Part shown: positions 8,664 to 19,389 of the stretch, piece after piece | Position numbering within the stretch: the stretch's first letter is position 1 | Layout of the letters: each line of letters opens with the position of its first letter | Virus record (IMG/VR): IMGVR_UViG_3300008116_000058 | Location: 16,069-80,068 of that record | Length of the DNA stretch: 64,000 bases | Direction: 5' to 3' (one strand) | DNA from: a virus | Program-made: the position numbers and the translations under genes | Notes under the pieces: model-generated | Seen by the model: only the letters and a program-made list of their open reading frames with translations | Told to the model about the DNA's origin: nothing | Database searches by the model: none

Positions 8664-11459
8664 TCAATTTGTTGTCACATTCCAACCTTTAGCAATTAGG
8701 TTAGTTTTTGCAGTAATACCCGCACCTGTAGGTGTAGCATTTGTTCCACCATCTAGTTTGATTATATAATTATTTGTTACCAATTGTGTATTGGATACTC
8801 CATTTGCATCCAATTTAATAAGTATGTCATTAATTGCGGCAGCAGTTAAACCACAACCGTCGGCATACATCATTGTAGTATTTGACAATGTAGCAGGAAG
8901 ATTCAAAGTTGTTACACTCGGTGAACTACGAATATAAATCCACTCAAGTTTTGTACACGTACTCAAATTCACCGAAGGTAAAGATGTATTACCAGCGCTG
9001 ACTTTTTTCAAATTGAGGAATGGTGTACAATCAAAAGGAACAGTAACATTACAGTTATACATATCGACCCATTCCAAATCGGTCAATCCACTAAACCCTG
9101 TTGGTAACGCCAATCCTGTGTTTGCGTAAAGTAACAACGTTTTCAACTTGATATTGTTTGTCAAATTCAATGTAGTCAATGAATTTCCGTTTGCAGCCAA
9201 TATAGTTAGTCCTGTATTATTTGTTACATCCAATGTGGACAAATTATCATCTTGACAATACAATTCTCTCAAAACTGTATTGTTGGTTACGTCGAGCGTA
9301 GATAGGTTGGAATTTCCACTTATTTGTAAAATAACCAGAGCAGTTAATGCACTAATATCAAAAGTTGCACCAACCAAATTACAGTTCCAAACTTGTAATA
9401 CATTCATAGCAGTACAAGTATTCAATCCGGTAATTACAGTTAGATTAGAATTCAAGTACGTATACAATGTTGTCAATCCAGTATTACCAGTAACATTTAA
9501 TGATGCAATATTGTTATCAGCGACGGTCAACAATAACAACGGTGTACGTGAACTCAAATTTAATGTTCCGGACAAATTATTGTTTCTGAAACTTATAATT
9601 TCCAAATTTGGAAGATCAGATATTGTGATTGAACTCAACGATGGATTATCCTCCAAAAGTAAATTCTTTAAGTTAGTAACTCCAATACCACTAATAGATG
9701 TCAATGATTGATTTGAAATCAGTAAACTTTCCAACGCCGTATAGTAATTGGTGTTTGATATCGTGGTGATTGGATTCGTAGTAGAATTAATTTGTATTGC
9801 TTTGATATTTGACACATCTATCAAAGTCTTGAAATCCGCAAGAGTTACATTTGGATTTGAAAATAAAATTGTACCACCATCTGTACCCCAATTCATTAAT
9901 TGTGTTGAAGGAGAATAATCCAATCTATCCGCTGGATCAGATGCAATAATAGTCTTGGTTTCAGTATCAGATCCCGCAGTGTTTGTAGCAGTCAATGTAA
10001 CATCATATGTTCCCTTGACCGTAAATGAGTATGGATTAGGCGACGGATTTGTTGTTGTTTGCGCACCGGTGCCATCATCCAAATCCCACGAATATGTTAA
10101 CGTACCAATTCCCGTGCTAGTGTTGGTAAACGTTACACCCAATGGGATGTCACCTGAAGATTTATCGATTGTGAAATTAGCAACAGGAATCGTTACGGCT
10201 GCAATTGTTACATATCCGGTCTTTGTATGTGTTGCACTACCACCGGCATTTGTAGCAGTTAAAGAAACAGTATATGTTCCAGGCGAACTATATGTTTTGG
10301 TTGGATTTTGTGATGTGCTTGTGGTACTATCACCAAAATCCCATGCCCATGAAGTGACTGGATATGATGGATTACTTACTGTAGTACCATCAATAAACGA
10401 CAACGAAGTTATTGTAGCATATCCAGTATTTGGTGTGGCAATAAAGTTTGGAGATGGTAACGGTATGGCAACAACTTCAATACAGTTAACTTTTGTTGTT
10501 GTACGTATTCCACCGCCACCGGTACCTGTGAGTGATACGGTATATATACCAGATGTACTGTATGTTTTGGTTGGATTTGCAGACGTACTTGTTGTTCCAT
10601 CACCAAAGTCCCACAGATACGAATCGACATTTGTTGTAATGCTTGTGAAGGTTACAGTCAATGGAGTGTATCCATCAGGAGGAGTAAACGAAAAGTCAAC
10701 TGTAGGTACTGGAATAACAGCATTAGCAACCACATAATTTGTACGAGTTCTTGTTGTTGTGCCACCAAACCCAGTTACAGTTAAAGAAATCGTATATGTT
10801 CCCGGTTCTGTATAAACATGAGTAAATGTTGTAGATGATGTAGATGTATTACCGTCACCCAAATTCCACAAATACTCTGTGGCATTACCTTGTACGGCAG
10901 GAGTGAATACAACTGACAGTGGAGAAAATCCAGACAATGGTGAACCAGTAAAATTCACAGTTGGTGGGGAATATACATTTGAAGTCAAATCAACATAATT
11001 GATGAAATGAGTACCATCCACATACAAGTTGCCATATGTGTCATCAAAGAAAGTATAAACTTTATCCTTAGAATAATCCGTAATAACAACAGAATCTCTC
11101 AAAATAGAGTCACCAAAATAAACTCTTGGTAAAGTTATTCTGATGCAAGTGTTCTGTAATATTTTGAATACCTTATCGGTATCAGTTGTTTCCAATCCAA
11201 AGTTCTGAGCAATGTTTGGATTGTAATAAGAATTTTTAACTAATTGATAAACAAGTCTCTTATAAGATCCGTTGGAGTTTTGTTCAGCTGCAGTAAAACC
11301 ATACAACGCCGCCGAAGCGGAGTCATAAAAGTTATAACTACTACTTACAAAATAACCTTCTTCCACCGTTTGTATCGAACCACTGGAATTTAATGACCAT
11401 GACTTGTTCGAAGTAAACGGTGTGCTAAAAATTTCATTCGTCTGAATGTTCTTGATCAT
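8664..11459 (-). CDS. virion adhesin with four PKD domains and leucine-rich repeats
   Basis: The N-terminal ~165 residues of this 931-residue protein look like a virion-attachment domain. Then come four tandem PKD domains (each with a WDFGDG- or WNLGDG-like core followed by Y..PG.YTVSLT) spanning about 170-510. The remainder is an irregular leucine-rich repeat domain with units such as LKNLLLEDNPSLSSI and LTTLNLTNNIKL. PKD domains act as extended Ig-like spacers and LRRs as binding surfaces, so this is probably a projecting adhesin used for attachment. It sits in the baseplate operon next to two other display proteins. A GGAAG ribosome binding site precedes the ATG. Confidence 0.85.
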   Translation of the reverse strand: MIKNIQTNEIFSTPFTSNKSWSLNSSGSIQTVEEGYFVSSSYNFYDSASAALYGFTAAEQNSNGSYKRLVYQLVKNSYYNPNIAQNFGLETTDTDKVFKILQNTCIRITLPRVYFGDSILRDSVVITDYSKDKVYTFFDDTYGNLYVDGTHFINYVDLTSNVYSPPTVNFTGSPLSGFSPLSVVFTPAVQGNATEYLWNLGDGNTSTSSTTFTHVYTEPGTYTISLTVTGFGGTTTRTRTNYVVANAVIPVPTVDFSFTPPDGYTPLTVTFTSITTNVDSYLWDFGDGTTSTSANPTKTYSTSGIYTVSLTGTGGGGIRTTTKVNCIEVVAIPLPSPNFIATPNTGYATITSLSFIDGTTVSNPSYPVTSWAWDFGDSTTSTSQNPTKTYSSPGTYTVSLTATNAGGSATHTKTGYVTIAAVTIPVANFTIDKSSGDIPLGVTFTNTSTGIGTLTYSWDLDDGTGAQTTTNPSPNPYSFTVKGTYDVTLTATNTAGSDTETKTIIASDPADRLDYSPSTQLMNWGTDGGTILFSNPNVTLADFKTLIDVSNIKAIQINSTTNPITTISNTNYYTALESLLISNQSLTSISGIGVTNLKNLLLEDNPSLSSITISDLPNLEIISFRNNNLSGTLNLSSRTPLLLLTVADNNIASLNVTGNTGLTTLYTYLNSNLTVITGLNTCTAMNVLQVWNCNLVGATFDISALTALVILQISGNSNLSTLDVTNNTVLRELYCQDDNLSTLDVTNNTGLTILAANGNSLTTLNLTNNIKLKTLLLYANTGLALPTGFSGLTDLEWVDMYNCNVTVPFDCTPFLNLKKVSAGNTSLPSVNLSTCTKLEWIYIRSSPSVTTLNLPATLSNTTMMYADGCGLTAAAINDILIKLDANGVSNTQLVTNNYIIKLDGGTNATPTGAGITAKTNLIAKGWNVTTN

Positions 11460-11525
11460 CTTCCATTATAAGTATAATCCAACAATGGATTTGATCACAA
11501 TCCGATTGGATTTTAAACTAAACGA

Positions 11526-12782
11526 TTAAAAATCAAGTCTGACTTTAATCAAAAGTTCATTGGAAAATGTCTTTTGAGCAGGTCTACTTAATTTAGCAAT
11601 CGCTACCAATTCGTTATTGTTGTTATACAATCCAACGGAAGTTGGATAAACCTTAGGATCAGTTAAAAACTCTGTCTGTATAATATCACCACGTTGACGA
11701 ATTTCACCGGTCACTTGATCGTCTTGTGCACGTTGATATGAGAACGTAGGATTGTTTGTATAATTGAAATCACGGTTCTTCACACGTACAAAGTAATGAC
11801 GTGATGGAACGTATTCACTACGTCTTACACGCATGTTGTCGCCTGAAGATTTAATTGCGTTATATACGGCTTCTTTATACAATGCATTTGAAGTAGCAGG
11901 TACTACATTTCCAACAGGAGCAGTTGTTCTTGTTGCAGAATTAGGAATTGTAATTAAAGCATTTGAACTAGCAAGACCACCGCCCCCAGTGTTGGTCAAA
12001 ACATCATTCAAAAAGTCACAATTCAAAATCACAATACCAGACTTTGGAAATACAAGGCCAATTCCCGTAGTTGGATGATATTGTGCATCCGATTTAGATC
12101 CAGTATAGTTGTTACTGGATGAAAGGAATCCGTTTGATGTTGCCATTGTACCGGTATAAGGACAATATGATGCTTCACCAGTAGTCTCACTATATTGACC
12201 CAAAATCAAATTATAATATGCAGCAGATCCACTTTGTGTGGTGATACTGGAATCATCAATTAAACGAACAAATTGATTACTTACATCATTTTTCAAAGTT
12301 ATTTGAAATTGACCCGGATCAATACCATCTCTGATCTTCTGAGAATTGTAAGATAGTACAATAAAGTCACTGCTCAAACTCACACTTGTTACACTAGATG
12401 CGGGAGTACTTTGTGATTTAACAGAAAAGTCTTCACCGTTATTGATAGCATTTACGTATTGTGTATAAATAGCCTTTGTTGGTGAAACTTTGATGTTGGT
12501 ATATTCGTCGTAACTGGTTCCATACCCGTTCTTATTTCCATATGCAACACTTAGAATAAGATCGTTGGAACTAGATGTGGCTGCCAAACTTGGATATACG
12601 TCCAAATAATAGTAACCGTTATATACATCATATCTGTTAGAACCAGAAATGGTAGCTTGCAAACTGCCTGATGCAACCGCACTTTGAGTTTGATAGACAG
12701 ATCCGTTACTGAAAATACCCGTGGATACTTTTGTAGATCTTCCTACTACAATATCAGACTGTTCAAATTGTTTATAGATCAT
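11526..12782 (-). CDS. virion structural protein with shared C-terminal module
   Basis: The 418-residue protein is Ser/Thr/Asn-rich, predicted beta, and has no enzymatic motif. Its final ~40 residues (VGLYNNNNELVAIAKLSRPAQ, ending in a basic strand KVRLDF) match the C-terminus of the 779-residue display protein at 6320-8659. This suggests both dock onto the same partner. It is 3 bases from the next upstream gene and is read with the tail operon. A baseplate or fibre-network component is inferred. Confidence 0.72.
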   Translation of the reverse strand: MIYKQFEQSDIVVGRSTKVSTGIFSNGSVYQTQSAVASGSLQATISGSNRYDVYNGYYYLDVYPSLAATSSSNDLILSVAYGNKNGYGTSYDEYTNIKVSPTKAIYTQYVNAINNGEDFSVKSQSTPASSVTSVSLSSDFIVLSYNSQKIRDGIDPGQFQITLKNDVSNQFVRLIDDSSITTQSGSAAYYNLILGQYSETTGEASYCPYTGTMATSNGFLSSSNNYTGSKSDAQYHPTTGIGLVFPKSGIVILNCDFLNDVLTNTGGGGLASSNALITIPNSATRTTAPVGNVVPATSNALYKEAVYNAIKSSGDNMRVRRSEYVPSRHYFVRVKNRDFNYTNNPTFSYQRAQDDQVTGEIRQRGDIIQTEFLTDPKVYPTSVGLYNNNNELVAIAKLSRPAQKTFSNELLIKVRLDF

Positions 12783-12785
12783 ATG

Positions 12786-13418
12786 TTAGGAAATTCTTAC
12801 AGTGACAGGAATAACAACGGTACCGCCGCTTTCATTACCAACCACAGTAATTGTTGCGGAGGTTGTTACTGTCAATGATGTATTTGGCACAAACTTAAAA
12901 CGGTTACCGACAACTACCTGTGAACTTGTACTAATCAAATCATTAGCAAAAGATGGAACTGTACTAGTAGTTGTATTTGCAGCATTGGTTTGATCAACAA
13001 TCAAAGTACCAATCTTCTTATTGGACAAAATGGCAGTGTATCCAAGTGTAAGATTATATGCTGGGTTGGTTGTTGGAGAAATAATATTGTCAGACTTGTT
13101 ATCCTTTTGAACGTCGATGGATTGAATATTCAAACTGATTACTGGTATAGATGTCACGCCTTGAGCAAGAGTGACCAACTTATACTTCATTGATTGAGTT
13201 TCGTCAGACAAAGGTTGAAACACTGGCGTATTTCTGATAGCAATATCATAATATGCACTACCCTGTGGATGGTTTGGATTATATAGACTGTAATCAACTT
13301 CATCATCTGCCAATGCAAATGATGTAATATTTAGATTGCCAGTCTGAGCCAAAAGCTCTCTACCCCTCTTTGTAAGGACCGCATCTACAGTGATTGATTT
13401 GTTATCGACGTATGCCAT
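12786..13418 (-). CDS. conserved virion structural protein
   Basis: The 210-residue protein begins MAYVDNKSITVDAVLTKRGRELLA, an N-terminus I associate with short structural proteins in T4-like environmental phages, followed by beta-rich sequence. It is tightly packed between two virion genes, and a TACTTATA box (variant of the late-type box) lies 14 bases upstream of the ATG. The precise role is unknown. Confidence 0.7.
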   Translation of the reverse strand: MAYVDNKSITVDAVLTKRGRELLAQTGNLNITSFALADDEVDYSLYNPNHPQGSAYYDIAIRNTPVFQPLSDETQSMKYKLVTLAQGVTSIPVISLNIQSIDVQKDNKSDNIISPTTNPAYNLTLGYTAILSNKKIGTLIVDQTNAANTTTSTVPSFANDLISTSSQVVVGNRFKFVPNTSLTVTTSATITVVGNESGGTVVIPVTVRIS

Positions 13419-13468
13419 ATGTGTTTGTCTATAAGTATTGTTTTAACTGTCTTTTTGTTTATTATTTT

Positions 13469-16400
13469 TTATTGAACTGTCAAAACTCCGTTGTTTCCAG
13501 TAGATACAGATGTATTGGTTACAACTGTACTGGTTACTGGAAGACTTTTATCTGGATTACCACATTCATCTACTGTGTAATTAACAGTTTGTTTTGATTT
13601 TACAAAATATCCATATTTGACACTATCATCGGAAATTACCTTAAATAAATCCCAACGGATAGGATTGTGTCTAGTTCCAAGGAAATTCTGAGTGGATCCT
13701 CTAAATGGAGTTGCTAACTCATATGGATACAAATCATATGCTTTCTTTGGAGTTACAATCAATTTGTTGAGAACTTTAGTATAATATTGAATTGACCCAT
13801 TGTAATCATACTCAGCCACAGATGAACTATATGGCAACATCCAAGTAAAATGAGGTACCGATTCCGATACTTCAGTTCCCCTAGAACTGCTTAAAATATC
13901 AAAGTACATAATACCAAACGATGTACCCGTATAAAGATCACTACTAACCCATAATTCTTCATCAGAGGTAACGTCGTTAATATAAGAATATCCCGCTTGG
14001 AAATTCTGGAAATTGTTGTTTATCAACAATGATTGAGAAATAGGAACTGTAGAAATCGGTTTCTTATCAATGTACTGTTGATACAAACTAGAATTCTCAG
14101 TTTGATACTGATCATTTCTCCAAACGGTTATGTTTGCAGCCGAACAAGACTGTATTAAATTGGAGTACTGAACCGAATCTTCTATAATTTCAGAACGGAT
14201 CGGTTTTGTAGGAAACTTAATACGTTCCAGAATAGTTGGCTCAATCAAAATACCGTTCAACAAAATATTACGAGCAGCAATAACGTTTCGAATGGATTCA
14301 AATATACTTGAATCAAAATACAATTTGTAAATACTTGTAAATTCTTGATACAAAATTCTACCACTTGCTGTAGGTGAACCGTCTGCGTAATACGAAGCAC
14401 GCATGTCTTCAAGAATATCATAACTTGATGAAAATTCTTGACGTGGATCTCCCAATTCACTCAATACATTTTTATCACCAAAATATCTTAAAATCTCTTC
14501 GTTTTTACTTGAAACGGGTGACATGAAAATACCAACCAAAGGAGAATCAGTATCACTGTCAAATGGAGTACTCTTATCAAAAGGCGTTAACGCTGATACG
14601 GGTTGATGATCTTTGATCGAAATCTTGTTGTTCCACAACAAGTTAGGACCATAGTTAGACAACCTGTAAGATTGATTAACATTGTATTGAATGAAGTTAT
14701 ATGGGAACGCTGATGACGTTACTCCCAAACAAACGTTTGCGTATGGATACAACGAACTGGTTGAATAACTTCCAGAATACATTGATCGAATAACCAATGT
14801 ATCGTCATATAAATCAGGGTTATTCTCAATCGAACTATATGTTGTTTCTGCGCCAATTGATTTGGTTGGAAGATTATACAAATAGCAAATCAAAGTTCCT
14901 GACTTTGATTGATATTGATAGGTTTCAACCGAAGTACTTAACTGTCTTGGATAATTGTATGCCAATCGTAAATACAAATTATTTCGGATATCATCGTAAT
15001 CCGACTCATAGTATGAATCAAAATTATTTGCGTGTTCCTTGAAATTATCATCGGTAATAGGAACTGTCCACAAATTAATTTTATCAATAGATCCACTAAA
15101 CTGCGTTGATCCAAATCTTAAAAACTTTGAAGACCCCTCACTAAATGCAACGTTTTGATCGTATTCAAATATATCAGATTTAGAAGAAATCAATCGAGCA
15201 TCTCCATTTTCATTGATTTCAACAAACAAATCATACTTTGTAGGTATATGATTGATATTTGATGACCCAGTATACAATGAAGAAATGTCATTTCTACGAA
15301 TCATCACACTATAAACATTACCATCAAAAATTGGCAACAAATCAGAAGACAGTTCAGCATCTCCAATTTCAAATACGATTCGACCATTATTACTTAGAGA
15401 TTCCTTGTACGCATAAACTCTATAATCATAATCAGATGATGAATCTGGGAACTTTCTCAACAAATCAATTTGATTCTGTTGTGCGTAAGTTTTGCTGTAA
15501 TTATTACTGAACGCAAACTTAAACTCGACAGTTTGTATCGAACTTGTATATGGTGTTAAAACATATGACTGAGGTGACAAGTTTAACAAATATTCGTGTC
15601 TATCAAAAGTGTACAATGATTGTGAAATATCAGAGTAAGCACCAAACTCACGAACACTGATAATATCTTGAGGAACACCATAACAAGCCAACAACAACTT
15701 CACACCTTCAATGGTGCCTTTTGCCTTCAATATTGCAGGAAGACTATTCAAGATACGATTATTGATGATATTTGTTTTATCCGCAATAGATGCGTAATTT
15801 GTTCCAGCAATATAATTGTTGTTCAAACTCACATCGTTTACCGAAGATTGCATTTTCCAACCAAATGATGATAACATTCCGTCCAAAATTTTGTTTGGAA
15901 TTACAGCATCGTTTCCAGTCACATTGTATGACAACATTGGAAACTTGTCGATGTAGATATAAATGTTATCAAAGTGATGACCGATCATTGACAAAAAGAT
16001 CAAGAAATCATCGTTATTTGAATCCGACAACAAATATGTTGGTAGGTTATTTATTAAACTGTCACGGTTGTTTCTATCGTATTCATCCGCCTCATCTTCA
16101 TATGACTGAGGGAATCTATCTACATTGTTGTATAAACTATTTGTAAACAAGTAGTACTCATATCCATCAAACGACAATTTGATATCGTTAATTTCTTTTG
16201 TTAACAATTCAATTTTATCGGTGATATATTGATCAGAATATGTAGACGCATTTAGTGAATCCAATGAAGATTGTTTTATCTTGATCGACTTGAGTTTGTT
16301 CTTGTAAATGACAATTCTTGTTTTTGCAGAAGAATAAATTACAAAGTTTTCAAAGTTAGTATAATCCACATCAATTGTAGAAAATCTTTGTTTTAAGATA

Positions 16401-17734
16401 AGATCAATATCTTCTGCATTTGATGCGTCAGATTGAGAATAGTTAACAGACAAAGATGTACGTTTATCATTAACCTTCAAATTAGTATTTGCTGGTTTGA
16501 TTGTGAACGTATTGTACTTTGGAGTTGTAGTTAAAACAATGTTCTGTACGATTGGAGCGAGTGACGTATTGGTAATCCAAAACGTACTGTTAACTCCGAT
16601 TGTATTTGGCAACTGGTCTTGTAGTTTTAACACCAACGTGCCATCCGAGAAGACCTTAAATGACAAAATCTTGATCATCAAGTTTTGTCCAAAATTAATT
16701 GAATTTTTCAACGGACCAACATACTTTTTATCGTACTCTGTTTTAATGTCAATAAAGTACTGTTGAATCTGTTGATTGAAAATCGTATACAAGTAAGAGT
16801 AACAAATCAATGTGTCATTGTTATCAACATCATGAATATTCTTGAGTCTAATCTTAATTGTCTCAGATACAATCGTATCCAATATTTTTGAATATTGTTC
16901 CGATGTATAACACTCTGCATAATTTTCATACAAGAATGTTTTGATATAATCGGCAATACCAATAAATCGAATATCCTTAGACAAGTTATTGACAGAATTG
17001 GCCGGAATGACGAAACCATTATATATTTCGTTCATCAACTTATACAATCCATCACCGCCGATGACTGCATATGCTTTATCGAATGTGTTTAAAATATCAT
17101 CTGGAGTGCTGTTAACAAAATTAAGCAAATAAGTTTGTTTGAGATAATATTCAAAATATGGAATAACATCTCTGGCTTCAATTTTTCCGGTTACATAACA
17201 ATCATATTCGCTCTGAAAATCAATTCGGTCTTGGTTATTAAAATTTTCCTTTTCAAGGATCAATGATGTTTTGATTTCCTTACGTGACGGTGAAATCTGT
17301 TTTATAACAAAACACTGTTTGTCATGTGTACCAACAATGTTTGACAAAAAGTTGTATACAACTCTATAACTGCCATTTTGTATACCGTATCTTGCCAAAT
17401 CCAAACGTGGATCCAACAAAATCTTTGCATTCTCATACAACGTAAATGTTGGAATAAACTCGTCGTATGTAACAGAAATTGTATTATTTTGAATGTCTTG
17501 ATACTCTAAAGTACGAGACTGAAACGTTTCATCTTGATAAATTGGTTGCCAAAGATTGAGATTTTCTTGTGAATCGAACACTGACAATTCAATATAATCA
17601 TCAATCTGTGATCCGTAAAACCTTTCTGGTGACGGTGGAACCTTCTTCATTAAAGAAGAAATCTCATCAGGAAAATAAGATGAACTATTTACCTGATCAA
17701 CATAATCTGTTGTGGTTGGAAAAGGATATGCCAT
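13469..17734 (-). CDS. very large baseplate/tail protein with GpI-like and LamG-like segments
   Basis: At 1421 residues this is the largest protein in the window. A central segment (NSLPAILKAKGTIEGVKLLLACYGVP) matches the conserved motif of phage tail protein I (P2 GpI type), which links baseplate to fibres. Downstream, from about 730 to 950, lies a concanavalin/LamG-like beta-sandwich ending FSGSIDKINLWT. The start MAYPFPTTTDYVDQ is fixed by the gene 17 bases upstream. A baseplate wedge or fibre-attachment scaffold is inferred from the GpI motif and the neighbouring gp6, gp25 and gp5 homologues. Confidence 0.8.
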   Translation of the reverse strand: MAYPFPTTTDYVDQVNSSSYFPDEISSLMKKVPPSPERFYGSQIDDYIELSVFDSQENLNLWQPIYQDETFQSRTLEYQDIQNNTISVTYDEFIPTFTLYENAKILLDPRLDLARYGIQNGSYRVVYNFLSNIVGTHDKQCFVIKQISPSRKEIKTSLILEKENFNNQDRIDFQSEYDCYVTGKIEARDVIPYFEYYLKQTYLLNFVNSTPDDILNTFDKAYAVIGGDGLYKLMNEIYNGFVIPANSVNNLSKDIRFIGIADYIKTFLYENYAECYTSEQYSKILDTIVSETIKIRLKNIHDVDNNDTLICYSYLYTIFNQQIQQYFIDIKTEYDKKYVGPLKNSINFGQNLMIKILSFKVFSDGTLVLKLQDQLPNTIGVNSTFWITNTSLAPIVQNIVLTTTPKYNTFTIKPANTNLKVNDKRTSLSVNYSQSDASNAEDIDLILKQRFSTIDVDYTNFENFVIYSSAKTRIVIYKNKLKSIKIKQSSLDSLNASTYSDQYITDKIELLTKEINDIKLSFDGYEYYLFTNSLYNNVDRFPQSYEDEADEYDRNNRDSLINNLPTYLLSDSNNDDFLIFLSMIGHHFDNIYIYIDKFPMLSYNVTGNDAVIPNKILDGMLSSFGWKMQSSVNDVSLNNNYIAGTNYASIADKTNIINNRILNSLPAILKAKGTIEGVKLLLACYGVPQDIISVREFGAYSDISQSLYTFDRHEYLLNLSPQSYVLTPYTSSIQTVEFKFAFSNNYSKTYAQQNQIDLLRKFPDSSSDYDYRVYAYKESLSNNGRIVFEIGDAELSSDLLPIFDGNVYSVMIRRNDISSLYTGSSNINHIPTKYDLFVEINENGDARLISSKSDIFEYDQNVAFSEGSSKFLRFGSTQFSGSIDKINLWTVPITDDNFKEHANNFDSYYESDYDDIRNNLYLRLAYNYPRQLSTSVETYQYQSKSGTLICYLYNLPTKSIGAETTYSSIENNPDLYDDTLVIRSMYSGSYSTSSLYPYANVCLGVTSSAFPYNFIQYNVNQSYRLSNYGPNLLWNNKISIKDHQPVSALTPFDKSTPFDSDTDSPLVGIFMSPVSSKNEEILRYFGDKNVLSELGDPRQEFSSSYDILEDMRASYYADGSPTASGRILYQEFTSIYKLYFDSSIFESIRNVIAARNILLNGILIEPTILERIKFPTKPIRSEIIEDSVQYSNLIQSCSAANITVWRNDQYQTENSSLYQQYIDKKPISTVPISQSLLINNNFQNFQAGYSYINDVTSDEELWVSSDLYTGTSFGIMYFDILSSSRGTEVSESVPHFTWMLPYSSSVAEYDYNGSIQYYTKVLNKLIVTPKKAYDLYPYELATPFRGSTQNFLGTRHNPIRWDLFKVISDDSVKYGYFVKSKQTVNYTVDECGNPDKSLPVTSTVVTNTSVSTGNNGVLTVQ

Positions 17735-17751
17735 ATGACTATCAATATATA

Positions 17752-19389
17752 TTACCGAAGACGGGTAATCTGTATATTTGGTCCACCACCAAAAAACTGA
17801 TTTCTTCCACCACCACTTGCGGATGACAATGAAGATGCGGTTACACCATATGCAGTCTGATTACTTTCATTAAGTGCTTTTCTAACCGTAATAGGTTGTG
17901 AACACTTTAACTGTAATACTTCCAGATTATATGTACCTTCACCACCTTTACCGTCAAATATGTCAATTATCGCAGTATAGTTATTTGAAGAATTTGGTTG
18001 TTGACTGATTTGTACAGATCCACGTCCGGTCCACTTGATACTCAAATTGGTATTGTATGGACCAACACCGTTATTTGAAAACTCACTTACAGTACGTGGT
18101 AATGTACCATGATACTGTTCATTAGAATACGTTACGGAAGTTCCACGTAACGTAATACGTAAGGTATGATCAACATTACCAGCAAACTTAAATATGGTCG
18201 TTGGATTAACGCAGTCTTCATTAGGTGTAACCGCCTGAACATTCATAATTGTGGGTTGAATACTTACCGGACATCTCATTGTAAATTCCCACCCGGTTCC
18301 ATTAATAGGAGCCAATACAGTAACAGTTGCTACTGATGGTGTTGATTTTGTTTTCTGGAAAGTAATTGTGGAAGCACCTTTACCCAAAATTTTAGCATCA
18401 GGTAATCCATCTTGTTGTAAAGCGTTTTTCAAATCATTTGAATAAAGAGTATCATCACCACGATATCCTGTATCAGCTACTATATTGTTATCCCATTCAA
18501 CAATAAATCTATCCGGCACACCACGTGCATCACTGTTAAATGTAACTTCACCTATATCAGTTCCAAGATCAACGTATATAACGTATCTTCCTTTACTAAA
18601 TTTTTTATTCGTTACAAATCCACCACATTTAACATATTGTTCTTCAACTAGTTTCAGTATATTAACACTAGAAACGGGAGTTGTAGATACAACCTTTGCC
18701 GTTTGTATTATTGACAATTGTTGGGCCGGTAGTACAGAAGGTGGTGGAGGTGGTGGTACAGGCGCAGGTGGTAAATATGTAACAAATTCCAACGGTGGTG
18801 AAAATTGAATATCCGCCTGACGTACACATTGTTGTGGAGAAGGTATTAATCCTTTTTGAGCACCAACCAATGTAGTTGATTGCGTAGAACTATTATTAGT
18901 AACTGTTGTGGAATTATTTGCGGTACCAGATCCCAATCCCGTTGATGATGCGTCCGATTGTACTGCTTCTGATGATTTCAATGGCAAATAAGGAAATACA
19001 GTATTGAAATCGGAAGGCAATTTTCCTTCACCCGCTTTAATACGTAATCCAATGATGATATCTTTACTTGCAGAAATCAAAGCGTCTTTACCAGACGAGT
19101 TGGCCATGTTTGACAACTCGGATGTTAAAGTGTCAATCTGAGATTGTAATTTTGTTTTCTCAGATTTTAATGTTGACACAACCGCATCTTCTTTAACTGG
19201 AATATCTTTGAACTCTTCAATATCAACTGTATATATGTTTGATACTGAAGTATTTTCGTATACTTCTCTTGTTAATGTGACAGACAAATACTTCTCAGTT
19301 GAATCAACAATAACCAAATTACCAAACTCGTCAAACTGATTAGCATATGATCCATCACGTTTAAATGTACTTTGTGTTTCTGTAATCAT
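17752..19389 (-). CDS. virion protein with coiled coil and proline-rich linker
   Basis: The 545-residue protein has an N-terminal beta domain and a short coiled coil around 80-115 (TLKSEKTKLQSQIDTLTSEL). A low-complexity Ser/Thr/Asn region follows, then a run of prolines (PPAPVPPPPPP) near 210, and a C-terminal half with alternating strands and several cysteines. Its ATG overlaps the stop of the upstream gene by 4 bases, indicating translational coupling. The architecture (anchor, flexible Pro linker, globular tip) suggests an extended tail accessory protein. Function is not recognised. Confidence 0.72.
   Translation of the reverse strand: MITETQSTFKRDGSYANQFDEFGNLVIVDSTEKYLSVTLTREVYENTSVSNIYTVDIEEFKDIPVKEDAVVSTLKSEKTKLQSQIDTLTSELSNMANSSGKDALISASKDIIIGLRIKAGEGKLPSDFNTVFPYLPLKSSEAVQSDASSTGLGSGTANNSTTVTNNSSTQSTTLVGAQKGLIPSPQQCVRQADIQFSPPLEFVTYLPPAPVPPPPPPSVLPAQQLSIIQTAKVVSTTPVSSVNILKLVEEQYVKCGGFVTNKKFSKGRYVIYVDLGTDIGEVTFNSDARGVPDRFIVEWDNNIVADTGYRGDDTLYSNDLKNALQQDGLPDAKILGKGASTITFQKTKSTPSVATVTVLAPINGTGWEFTMRCPVSIQPTIMNVQAVTPNEDCVNPTTIFKFAGNVDHTLRITLRGTSVTYSNEQYHGTLPRTVSEFSNNGVGPYNTNLSIKWTGRGSVQISQQPNSSNNYTAIIDIFDGKGGEGTYNLEVLQLKCSQPITVRKALNESNQTAYGVTASSLSSASGGGRNQFFGGGPNIQITRLR

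Noticed and set aside
9955-10737. Rightward 260-residue open frame
   Set aside because: It is antisense to the PKD domain region of the adhesin gene. The long frame arises from the repetitive Thr/Val-rich codons on the other strand.
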